From contig SMMW01000180.1 of NCBI GenBank assembly GCA_004794655.1, positions 62,001 to 126,000 of the forward strand: DNA of 64,000 nucleotides, in the 5' to 3' direction. Below the pieces are notes generated by a model. That model was not told where the DNA came from, did no database searches, and saw only the letters and a list, made by a program, of their open reading frames with translations. Position numbers and translations under genes: made by a program. The first letter of the stretch is position 1; each line of letters starts with the position of its first letter. The stretch comes from Marisa cornuarietis. Its lineage: Eukaryota > Mollusca > Gastropoda > Architaenioglossa > Ampullariidae. Positions 47,660 through 64,000 of the stretch are shown piece by piece.

Positions 47660-48870
47660 ATGTCCAGTCTTGGTGCTATAGGAGTTAAAAACCACCATCC
47701 CGTTTCTAACCTGACCTTCTCGTCCAAGCTGCTTGACCAAGTGATCCTTGACCAGCTCAGAAAGAGACAGCGCTCCTCCGCCTGACCTCAACACCACAGA
47801 CAACGGTCAAGTGCTAACGCTTGTTCTTCTTGACCTGTCCGCCGCATTTGATACACTCGAGCTTGACATTCTGGTTAGTCGACTCGAGGTCTTTAACATC
47901 CAACACACAGCCCTTTCTTGGTTCCAGAGCTACCTCAGACCAGGGACTTGTAGTACAAGTCCGTGCTCAGACCGTTGTCATCGGGTTCCAGTCCTCGCAG
48001 CCTTTCCCAGTCCACTATGGCGTTCCCCAGGGTTATGTCCCTTCTACAAGCAGCCCCTATAAGTAGTTATCAAGCGCCATGACCTGTGCTACGTCACCTT
48101 CAACGGAACGACACGCGTTGGTACATCAGCTCTCCACCCACAGCAATCACCAGCCGCCTTTCCTCCATCACTACATGGTATTCCAAAATGCAGGGCTAGG
48201 ATGACAGAGAACAAATTTAAGCCTGACAAGACAGAAGCCCTGCTCACTAGCACTGGACTGCGACTTTCCTCCGTTATGTCCATCAGCCTCCAGCTGTATG
48301 GAGCCACGGTCCAATTGTCCTCTAATGTCAAGAGCCTTGGCATCATACTGGACTCATCCACTCTCTCCAGGCAGCCCAACATTGTCTCTTTGGTCTTTCT
48401 TCGATATCCGACGCCCCCCGACTTGCAAGGCAGTCATCGGGCTGGTCATTTCCCTCGTACCCTCCCTAGCTGGCCTTCCAGTCGCTTCATTCCATAACCT
48501 TCAACACGTCCACAACGCTGCCGCTCGCCTTGTGTTTCGGAAATATTAATCAGATGACACCCCACTCCCTATTGCTTCGCTTACTACCGTATTACTTATA
48601 AACTGGACTGCCTTTACTATAAATGTTTCAGTCATTGTACCACTGATTACCCTTCTTCGTGACACCCCGTCCACACTTCATCTCGCATACTTCACTTAAT
48701 ACCTTCCAGCTCCACATTCCTTGCACTGAACTCTGTTCTGGTGGTCAGCTCAGCTTCACCTACACTGGTCCATCTGCTTGGGGCGCTTCCCTTGCCTTCC
48801 ACCAGGCTGCCTCTTGTTATGGTTTCAAGCAGCAGCTTAAAGTTCGTCTCCTCAAATTTTAAAAGACTTA
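47660..48870 (+). mobile_element. Decayed CR1/L2-like LINE, 3' half
   Basis: In shifting frames: NLTFSSKLLDQVILDQL, then LTLVLLDLSAAFDTLELDIL (palm motif A), FNIQHTALSWFQSYL, KPDKTEALLTSTGL, SNVKSLGIILDSS, LQHVHNAAARLVFRKY and a C-terminal WGASLAFHQA-type block. It has several frameshifts and motif C was not found. It is inactive. Confidence 0.85.
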
Positions 48871-49064
48871 AGTATTTGCAAACAACTCGCCTCAACAGCG
48901 CCTTGAACTGTTGTATGGGACCAGCACTCTATACCTGTCTCCTAGTATTAGTTTATAGAACCCTCTTATTTCTTAGGGTGCTAAAAAGGGAGACGAATGT
49001 CATCGTATGTAAAAGGTCAACAATCTTCTAATCTTCTCAAGTCACAATTCATTTCATTACAAAG

Positions 49065-49664
49065 AGCCAAATTTATAAGATTTTATTTGGATTGATAAGT
49101 TTCAAGCAATCATTAGCATAGCATGCACAAAATACACTTTAAAAACATTTCAATACAGTTCATAATACAGGCCGATTTTACTAACCCCATCAGAACCATC
49201 AAAATGAAACCTGTTTCCCCAAAACTGTGGAGAAAAATATGGTAAAGGCAGCAGTTCCAAAAAGCATAAAATACAGATCTTTCACAAGTCATCAAATACA
49301 GCAATTTACAAACATCTATAAAAAACCTAAGTTTGCTGCTTCTCACTGTGTATATATTGTATATAAATAAAATTATTCAACATGCACGCCATGTAACTTG
49401 TCTTTTGCTGAAATAAAAAAAAACCCATTCACCTGCTAATCCCTTAGTATATACGTACCTTCAAGCATCTACTAACCCTTCGCATAATATACAAAAAAGG
49501 CGTACATAGGCTGGCAGAACAAGGTTTTCCCTCTAAAATTACCCTTCATGCTATGCTAGTGAACTTATGAATAAGCCATATAGCAATCTGTGTTGTTGCT
49601 CCCTACAGCAGCAAAGGTAAGAAATTACTAGGTGCATCTGGACTTAGCTCCCACTGGTCTGCAC
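49065..49664 (-). other. MIIP: Probable MIIP 3' UTR with poly(A) signal
   Basis: After the MIIP stop codon the minus strand is AT-rich without a gene. A canonical AATAAA lies at 49087-49082, giving a 3' UTR of about 600 nt. The end point is inferred. Confidence 0.45.
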
Positions 49665-49961
49665 TCAGGAGGAGGAGGAGGATATGCCCATAGCCTGCAC
49701 ACTGTTTCGCTCTTTTTGCTCGCGAGCATGCTGCATCGCATACATCATGGAGTAGGTGCTGCTAAGAAGGTCGTCTGTCCTGCGCCGCAGGCCGGCTCCA
49801 TCAGCTGCAGATGAGGAGAGGGAGATATGTGGGTTGGGAAACCCCAGGGTGGTATCCATGTAATGTTTGCGCCAAGTAGGCAGAGGGTCGACTTGAGGCT
49901 GTGGGCCTGGTAAAAGAGGCCACTGAAATGAGGCCGCTGCTCGCTCTGCTTCTGCTAAGGT
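49665..49961 (-). CDS. MIIP: MIIP coding exon 6 and stop
   Basis: Acceptor CTTTTTAG. Encodes TLAEAERAAASFQWPLLPG to a terminal five-serine run and TGA. The mid segment RRRTDDLLSSTYSMMYAMQ is well formed coding sequence. Confidence 0.88.
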   Translation of the reverse strand, partial: TLAEAERAAASFQWPLLPGPQPQVDPLPTWRKHYMDTTLGFPNPHISLSSSAADGAGLRRRTDDLLSSTYSMMYAMQHAREQKERNSVQAMGISSSSS

Positions 49962-52900
49962 CTAAAAAGAAAGAACAGTTGACCAATTACATTACTGGAG
50001 AACAGACAGACATCATGGATTTGAAATTAGAATGAAATAGTGAGATAATGTGTTATCTTGGTGTCAATATGGAATGGTAAAACAAAAGGAATGTCCTGGT
50101 GTTATCCTATGATCAATCTACATATCTTATCAATTCTGCTGAAAAAACTCCTCAGATCTTGAACAGACAAAAAGCAAATTTTCTTTATTTTGGCTGCATT
50201 TACCTGTAATGTCTCACTTAACTCATGAACATGTAATGTAGCATTTATAAGAGTGATTTTTCAACTTCACTCACAAAAGCACATAACCACAATAGCAAGA
50301 AGTCAGGAGAAACTAACCAAGCTGTGTCGGCTACTAGCCCCAGGGGCTGAATCGGTGAGGGCTACACTTGAGGCTGTGGGTAACGTTGCTGGTCTGACTG
50401 CACTCCACCCCAGGAGACAGTGCTGTGCAACAAAGCCAACCTTGTATACCAGCCTTACGTAACATAAGTAGCAGCAGAAATTTTTTTTAAATCAAATCTT
50501 GAAGTTAAACACAAGGAGCAAAACAAAACTGTTTCAACAGTCAATCATCTGATAAGAATACATGGCAGCCATCTGAAAAAACATTCAACAATCATCATAC
50601 CATCAGCCTTTTGGCAAATATACTCACGTCTAACAAGGAGCAAGTGTCGCTTGAATCAAAACTCCGCCGTCGATGTGGACGTACTTTATAAGGAGACTGC
50701 AATGTTGAGCGTGGTATGCTCACCCTAGATAATAAAATTCAGACATAAAACTCAGTAAACAACTTGTTGATAGTTGATATTCCTGGAAATACATTTGTCA
50801 GCAGGCAACCACTTAAAAATCAGTATCTATAATAATAATTTTAGGGTGTCTGTTCTGAATCGCAGCTCCTGTCTAGTTTGTTTTAACTCAAGACCATGAA
50901 ATTGTTACTTTCAGCTTCTCCTATACATTTACCTAATCTAGAAATCAATTTGGAGTGGATGTGTTATCTAATCAATTTTGGGTGCATGTCTTAAGCATCT
51001 TGGCAGCTTGCTTCCATGTACATTCCCATAGCCTCAACCACCATCCCCATGCATCTAATTGCAAATACTGCTGAATTTTAAAATATGACTGGTCACACAA
51101 GTGATCTGTCTCAAATCACTTGACAAACTTCTCTGTGATCACAGCCACTTGACAAACTAAATGCTGTCTTAAGAAAACTTGCTAATTTCTATTCCCAAAT
51201 CCCCGAAATTACCTGACAAATCTGGGATGCTCCTGTGTTGGCTCATCTCCTGTGTGTAGTTTTGCTTCAGAAAAATGTTCCTCTAGGTTTTCACAGGCCG
51301 GCACTGTGAAGAGACGCTCATTCACGGAATAAGGCAGCACTTCTGTAACAATAAGATCAATGGATTGCTTCTCATTCAGCCCTGAAAACCATAGACATCA
51401 GGTTGTTTTTCATGCTGGGATAACTGACATATAAAGAGTACACCAAAAGGCTCCAGGTTCAGCTTGACCAAATAAGAGTAAAGCATTTTATCTTCAGAAC
51501 ATTTTCTAATAAATTTATATCCCAAATGACATGTTTAATCTCAATGTCATTAAACTATCCTCCTCCTCTTTACCTGTACCAGAATGCAACTGATCAATCA
51601 AAAGAGTGTCAGATTTACACTCATTTTTAAATATCAAAGACTGCAGACATGATCATATATTTGGGTAGAAAAATAATACAAGCTTACTGTGTTCATTTAA
51701 AACTTTGGCCACTTCTGGTGACTCTGTCTCTTTCAAAGTAAATGGACCCCTGCACACACACACACACACACAAATGATAAAATTTAAAATCAGAGTAACT
51801 AGTCCCTCACCAACCACTAGATTCTGCTCTAAAATAAATGTGCAATTACCAGACCCTCTACAACCCTGCCAACAAGCAAAGCACAAAATGTCATTTTTTG
51901 GCCACTTCCGGTATGCTTGTTCTGAAAATTCCTCAAAAAGTATGTAGCAATGAATACCTCTTCAAACATTCTAGCTCAAGAGAAACAAACATTTAATTAG
52001 AAGCATTATTTAAAGCGTACTTATTAAATAAGATCATCAAAGTATTTATAGCTATATGTACACAACTGAATTAAATAAAATGCTACTCACTCCATGTAAA
52101 AATCATTGCAACACTCATCACGATTACATCGACGAAATTCTCGAAGCTCCTGAAAGTAGGATTCAGACTGGTCTACTAGTTCCTGGTCATTATCAATCAA
52201 TGCTGCAATCCAGTCATAGCCTAACAATCGTCTCTCATGACTTTGACCATGGAATAAACTATCACCAGAGGCACTTGAAAAATTGGCTCCCTGAAAATGA
52301 AATATTACAAACTATGGTTACATGGAATAATACAACCACAAGACACTTCCATGAGCCCAATGCACCTGCTCATGACAGCGTGCACACATGTAATACTTTA
52401 GTTTATGAAAGCTTTTTAAGTTCCATAAGAGATCTAATTTAAAAAAATCTTTTTCACAGCAAAACAGATATTTTTTTAAATGTATACATACTTTTTTATT
52501 ACTGTTAAGGCTATTGTAAGGTTGTGTTGAGTTCAGTAAAGACTTGGGCTTTACAGTTGTCTCTCTGATAAAATTGTTCATTTGGCGATTATTTCCAACG
52601 CTGCCCAGATGTTTCCTGTACCATTTATTGGAGTCTTCTGAGTGCAGCGTTTCTGGCTGTTCCTTTCCCAAGACAGCCTTGACCATTGTTTCGTCCTTCT
52701 CTACATCATTTGAGTAGCTGAAGTTAAGTCCTCTAGGTTTTTTCTCTGTATCCTGCCATTCTGAATCATACAACTGTGAGTCTACCTGAACATTCTTATC
52801 AATGATATGGCGATGACGTACAGCCACAGGTGTTGCTGGTAAGGTTCCAAGGGTAGGCACCGGTATACTTTTTTCAGAATTACTTCCCACCAAGGTATTA

Positions 52901-53469
52901 TTGCTCTCAAGACACTCGGCTTGTGTTTTTGTTGATGCAGTACTAGTAAAAGGTATCTGTCGACTTTTTATGTGGGAGCTTCTCATGTCTTCTGTGTTCT
53001 TCCCTGGAAAACTGTCAGCTTCATCAGGCCGAAAGAAAGGAGCTTGAGCCTCATCAGTTTGCCTCATTTTCTTAGTGCTGACACTGTATACATCCGGCGC
53101 TCCTTGCACCAGCCTGGACTTTTTCTCATGCCTCCCCTGACACCCTGAGTCTCCTCCCTGTATCTCATCAAGCTGCCACTGCTCAGACGCAGTCAGTTTG
53201 AGAGTCGTCTTCTGAGGCATGCTGTTCTCAGGTGCAGAAAGTTTGAGAGTCATCATCTGGGGCATGCTGTTCTCAGTAGTCTGTTTCATGATGCTCTTCA
53301 GTTTCTTTCGGGCATAAGCAGGCTTTGGATCAGTCTGAACAGACTGCAGGTTATTGCTAAAATTTTCAGGGCATCCATCTCTTCTCAGGTTTTGCAAAAT
53401 TGTTTTCTGATTAATCCATAACTTGTCAAGCAATTCCTGACACTTTCTCTGTAGATCTGGTGATGGCAT
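49665..53469 (-). CDS. MIIP: Migration and invasion inhibitory protein (MIIP/IIp45) homologue, complete
   Basis: CDS on the minus strand: 53469-52492, 52290-52091, 51749-51688, 51381-51213, 50724-50628, 49961-49665. All junctions are GT-AG and phase-consistent; the sum is 1803 bp (600 aa plus stop). Diagnostic segments are ERRLLGYDWIAALIDND, then YFQELREFRRCNRDEC in exon 2, HPRFVRVSIPRSTL across exons 4-5, and HRRRSFDSSDTCSLL in exon 5, all typical of the MIIP C-terminal half. The N-terminus (LQRKCQELLDKLWINQK) fits the short leucine-rich helix that opens the family. The protein is longer than vertebrate MIIP (about 390 aa) because exon 1 carries a long polar, probably disordered region that includes an imperfect internal duplication (ENSMPQMMTLKLSAP / ENSMPQKTTLKLTAS). 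Vertebrate MIIP binds IGFBP2 and restrains cell migration; that role is not shown here. The ATG was chosen just inside a strong acceptor (TTTACAG at 53479-53485), so a noncoding 5' exon is expected upstream. Confidence 0.92.
50628..50724 (-). CDS. MIIP: MIIP coding exon 5
   Basis: 97-bp exon encoding VSIPRSTLQSPYKV and RPHRRRSFDSSDTCSLLD, a conserved C-terminal block of MIIP. Donor GAC|GTGAGT. Confidence 0.91.
51213..51381 (-). CDS. MIIP: MIIP coding exon 4
   Basis: Acceptor TTTTCAG, donor CAG|GTAATT. Encodes EVLPYSVNERLFTVPAC and ends HPRFVR, continuing in phase into exon 5. Confidence 0.9.
51688..51749 (-). CDS. MIIP: MIIP coding exon 3
   Basis: 62-bp exon encoding GPFTLKETESPEVAKVLNEH. 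Its acceptor overlaps a (CA)n tract, which reads TGTGTGTGCAG on the coding strand. Donor GTAAGC. Confidence 0.88.
51752..51772 (+). repeat. (CA)n next to the MIIP exon 3 acceptor
   Basis: About ten CA units. On the gene strand this is a TG run directly before CAG. Confidence 0.9.
52091..52290 (-). CDS. MIIP: MIIP coding exon 2 (core conserved motif)
   Basis: Acceptor TTTTCAG, donor GA|GTGAGT. Encodes RLLGYDWIAALIDND and FRRCNRDECCNDFYM, the best family match in the gene. Confidence 0.93.
52492..53469 (-). CDS. MIIP: MIIP coding exon 1 (long disordered N-terminal half)
   Basis: 326 codons from MPSPDLQRKCQELL to LNSNKK, donor AAAAAA|GTATGT. The open frame continues beyond the donor into hydrophobic intron-like sequence, which is rejected because exon 2 continues in phase from the donor. 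Confidence 0.9.
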
Positions 53470-54769
53470 ACTGTAACTCTGTAAATGAAAGAAGAAATCT
53501 TGTTCTATTCTTAAAGGCTTTGAATACAGGTACAATATCAGCATGTATTAAGAATAGTTCTTAAAGGCAAATAAAAGAAGCAAAAGTCTGAAAAGATCGA
53601 GCTCTTATTCTGCCTGAAGTCAGAAAGATACCATGATAAACAATGATAAACATATTAAACAATGTCTAAAAATTATAATGAAAGGATTCTCACATATCCA
53701 GCATTAAAGCATAGTTTGTATACCTCTTTATACTGCATGTTGCCAATCAAATGCATAGATCTTATGATATGAGCAATTATACACCACAGACAAAAGGTGG
53801 GTGATGATATTAGACTTCCAAGGCTCAAGAATTAAGCACACTTGCATGAAATCCTGCAGAAAAAAAGAGACTGGGCTATTAAAAAAACATATACATACAA
53901 TTTTCTACACTCAATACAGTTCACCTTTTTTCTTACATCATGCACTTAACTGCAGGTCCTCCTATGACGATTTTTGGAAAACGGAATCTACTGAGAATGT
54001 TAACAAACTAATGAACACGAACAGAGCTATAAAATGTCAACAATGTTAAGCATTAGCTTTGTATGTTCACAAGAGTAAACTAAAATGACCAATGTCTTAT
54101 AATCAGTACAACAAAAACTTTAAGTGCCGTTGTGGTAGGGAAAGGCACGTACTTTCCCTAGCTTGTCAACTAAAAACTACAAAAAAATCTGAGTATTCTT
54201 TCAGTATTCTCACGCAACACATTTATTTCATCTCCTAAAAAAGAAAAACGACACCCCCGCCCCCCACGCACACAAAATTTGAGGTATCACTGATTGCAGT
54301 ACAATTACTCTGATATGGTGGGTTCTGTTGAAACATGTTCAACCGATCGAATGCCTTCACTTTTCAAAAACCATAATAAGGTATTTTTGGCCACATCAAT
54401 TCAGTCTACAATACCTAAAGTATAAATTTGTTGGAACACCAGCAGACTCAATTTATGTGAACAGATGAAGACAAAAGCACGGAGGTATTCGCGTGTGATA
54501 ATTTGCGGAGAAACCTTGTTTGAACGGCCATGTTGTGGGCTTGTTGTCATCACGTGATCTTTCATGCGTTCTCTCCCTGCAATGATTTTTATCTCCCCTC
54601 CTCCCAACCCCGACCGCAGTTCTTGCTATTCTTTATTTTCAGTTGATCGGATAAATTAATTGTATGCGTCAGAAGCTATTTAATCATTGATTTTTAGGAT
54701 TTCGTTGTTTGCGTGGTATTTTTTAATTTTTGATTGTAAAGTACAAGCTGCACTGTAAAGATTTACCTA

Positions 54770-54960
54770 CGCGAGTACGCGCGACAGCACTCAAGGTCTG
54801 CAGCACAGATCGACAGATCATACAAGTCTGTGGTCTGCAGTTGTATGTCTTACTGTCTTTGCTGACTACTGATAGTGACGATTGCTGGCTTCCTTTGATC
54901 GTTTTCTCCATCTTCCAGTTATGCACGATCTGAACAAAAAATAAATCGCACTCTCTGAAA
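54770..54960 (-). promoter_or_regulatory. MIIP: Candidate MIIP 5' noncoding exon
   Basis: The minus strand has a CpG-containing stretch ending CGCGTAG|GTAAAT, a plausible donor about 1.3 kb upstream of the first MIIP coding exon. If spliced to 53478 the open frame here does not join the MIIP frame, so it would be 5' UTR. A second candidate promoter lies near 54500-54570, with TCACGTGA (E-box) and a GCCATGTTG YY1-like word. Confidence 0.3.
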
Positions 54961-55035
54961 CTACTCAGCTGCAAACAAGTTCATCACAAGTCCGTAACTG
55001 TTTCACGTTGGGGACGTGGCATGCATTGGTCAGCA

Positions 55036-55312
55036 GGGGCCAGTTGCACAACACATTTCTAATTTTAAACACTTTTAGGCCTTAAATCTATTTAGATAAT
55101 CAGTTTAAAGTACACACCGCAATTTTAGAATTTTTAAAACTAAAACTACTTTAAGTAAGATAAAGTTGTTAAAGTCTGACTTTCCGTCCTGTCAGTACAA
55201 TTTTTTGTATGTTTTTGTGCAATGCATCTAAATGGTAGAGAAGAGATTTTGCTTCTTTAGAACAGTTTTAAGGTTTAGAAACTTGTTGTGCAACTGGCCC
55301 CCGAACGCGAAC
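55036..55312. mobile_element. 277-bp MITE with GGGGCCAGTTGCACAACA inverted ends
   Basis: Perfect 18-bp inverted ends, with AT-rich TTTAAA/TTTTAAAACT sequence inside. It sits in the divergent MIIP/Mi-2 intergenic region. Superfamily not certain. Confidence 0.82.
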
Positions 55313-56580
55313 TTGTGTTGGTCCCAATAAAGTGAAAAGTTCTTTGTATCCACGCAGAACGTACTTCATGGGGAGATGGGGATGCTGATCTTTCCTCTGA
55401 ATTCTCCCTGTTTTTTTTTAAAAGCACATAGGTGTCTTAATCGGGAGTAATTTTGATTATATAAAACTAAACATGTCAAAGCATAAACATTTGTAGAGTT
55501 TCATTTAGAGTTAGTAATTAACTAAACATCAATTTGCAAACATGCGGTCAAGGTTTTTGAGGGGTTTGAACACTTTGCTGGTACAATTACGGACATATAT
55601 GTATAGATCCGAGGATCGATAGTTTAATTGACTACAGTGCCGATCCAATTAATTGCAAAACACGCGATCGCATATCTACGTGCTCTAAACGCAGTGCAAC
55701 ATATACAATTAACTGATTTATTTGAAACGATTGCATTAGAATAGGTATAGGCATGGTTAAAATGAACGAGACTGCACGATCGCTATGCATGCAAGCTGAT
55801 CAACATGCAGTCGTTGCATAGAGTGCCTATATATATACATGCTTATTAACGCCAGTTAATGAAGCACCGTGAAACATGTTTCATTATGAAAAGCAATACA
55901 AACGTTTTTCCCATTGTTATATTAATAAATAAAATATTGTGTATATGCAGCCGTGGACGGATATGTCCCTGTAGCCACTAGCCGAATATAGTTATTATAA
56001 TTTTCTATTCTCTCGTCACCTAGGCTAATGAAAGTCCGAAAGAGACTGTTGTGGTGATATCTGCATCGATCTACTCTTCTTTTGTATGTGTAACAAAACT
56101 GTTCACCTTGATTATTATACTAGCTGTCATCAGTCAGCATTACTACTGCTGTTGGATGGAAAATATTCCGTGTATGCCAGTGTCAAAGTTAATAAGCCTT
56201 ATTAACATCATCGACCATTTCTAGATATGAGGGAGATCAATACATTGTGTAATGCGCTGACATGGATGCTTTGGAAACTGTATTGAAGTGTATAATATCC
56301 AACTGATGTAACATTTCTAATCACGAATTAAAGTTTACTACTTCAAGCAAAAGGCCTTCGACACCATAACGCCATCAAAACGCTCACGACCAGGGGAAAT
56401 CTAATAATGGCAGGCCTTTCTTCTATTCGTAAACCCAACTACTACTGAAGGTACATACAACAGACGCGCGGCTAACGAATTTGCTGTCATTGCATCGCTT
56501 AACAATCGTCATGGAGAAAAAGTTCATTAAAGTACGTAGGGCTTTGAAAAGAGAACTGTTTTTGGTCTCAGGTAAACACA
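55313..56580. other. Intergenic sequence between MIIP and Mi-2
   Basis: AT-rich and unique-looking, with no exon or named repeat recognised. Confidence 0.35.
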
Positions 56581-56590
56581 AACGCAATGC

Positions 56591-56710
56591 GCTCCCCGCC
56601 CCCTGTCTCAGTTTTTACTATTATGGGATGTATTACTGACTATTATGGGATGTTTCCACGGACTATTATGGGATATAGGATTTTGCGTCTGACGTCACTG
56701 CGCATGATTA
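56591..56710 (+). promoter_or_regulatory. CHD4: Mi-2 promoter: GC box, three phased ACTATTATGGGAT words, CRE, NRF1-like site
   Basis: CCCCGCCCCC (Sp1/KLF type) lies at 56594-56603. ACTATTATGGGAT(GT) occurs at 56617, 56639 and 56662, spaced 22 and 23 bp. A perfect palindromic CRE TGACGTCA is at 56690-56697, followed directly by CTGCGCATGA (NRF1-like half site). No TATA box is evident. The spacing places all elements within 260 bp upstream of the Mi-2 ATG. Confidence 0.6.
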
Positions 56711-56846
56711 GGTGGAAGTCGTGTAGTTTTGTCTATTGAGCCTGTCTACAAGAATCTTATCTTATTGATAGTCTTTTGGTCTTGGTGTGTGACACAGGTT
56801 GATATTTTGCAGTCGCTCGCCATTTTTATCTTCTGAAGTGATCAAA

Positions 56847-63999
<7,153 letters not shown>

Positions 64000-64000
64000 A

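Noticed and set aside
54723..54974. 83-codon minus-strand frame upstream of MIIP
   Set aside because: It cannot join MIIP in frame. It is kept only as a possible 5' UTR exon because of the GTAAAT donor.

Overview
This window is eukaryotic nuclear DNA, most likely from a mollusc and plausibly a gastropod. The genes are split by GT-AG introns of hundreds to thousands of bases. Short coding exons lie in a moderately AT-rich background full of microsatellites, minisatellites, tRNA-derived SINEs, MITEs and decayed LINEs. The species call is inference from repeat style and gene content; no ribosomal, mitochondrial or species-diagnostic sequence is present. Nothing suggests a prokaryote, virus or CRISPR locus.

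Four genes can be reconstructed from splice sites, reading phase and protein family. (1) A complete TMEM26-family membrane protein on the minus strand (10746 to 3273, six coding exons, 525 aa). (2) Upstream on the same strand, a three-exon gene for a 95-aa secreted cysteine-rich protein (23179 to 15674), whose cysteine spacing resembles the prokineticin/astakine (colipase-fold) family. (3) A complete MIIP gene (migration and invasion inhibitory protein, minus, 53469 to 49665, six coding exons, 600 aa). (4) The 5' part of a Mi-2/CHD3-4-5 chromatin remodeller on the plus strand (from 56847, running off the right edge), ending in a clear CHD N-terminal domain. MIIP and Mi-2 are divergently arranged. 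The Mi-2 promoter holds a GC box, a perfect CRE, an NRF1-like half site and three phased copies of an unassigned 13-15 bp word.

The stretch from about 24 kb to 49 kb has no gene that I can support. It holds RTE-like and CR1/L2-like LINE relics, a pogo-like element with 25-bp inverted repeats and a TA duplication, a hAT MITE with an exact 8-bp target duplication, a SINE with an exact 12-bp target duplication, and many simple repeats. The small secreted-protein gene is unusual because its second intron is built largely of two adjoining minisatellites. The one next to exon 2 has copied the 5' splice site four times. Downstream of TMEM26, two different minisatellites flank a long imperfect hairpin.

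All gene models rest on reading splice junctions by eye, with phase agreement as an internal check; none is supported by transcript data.
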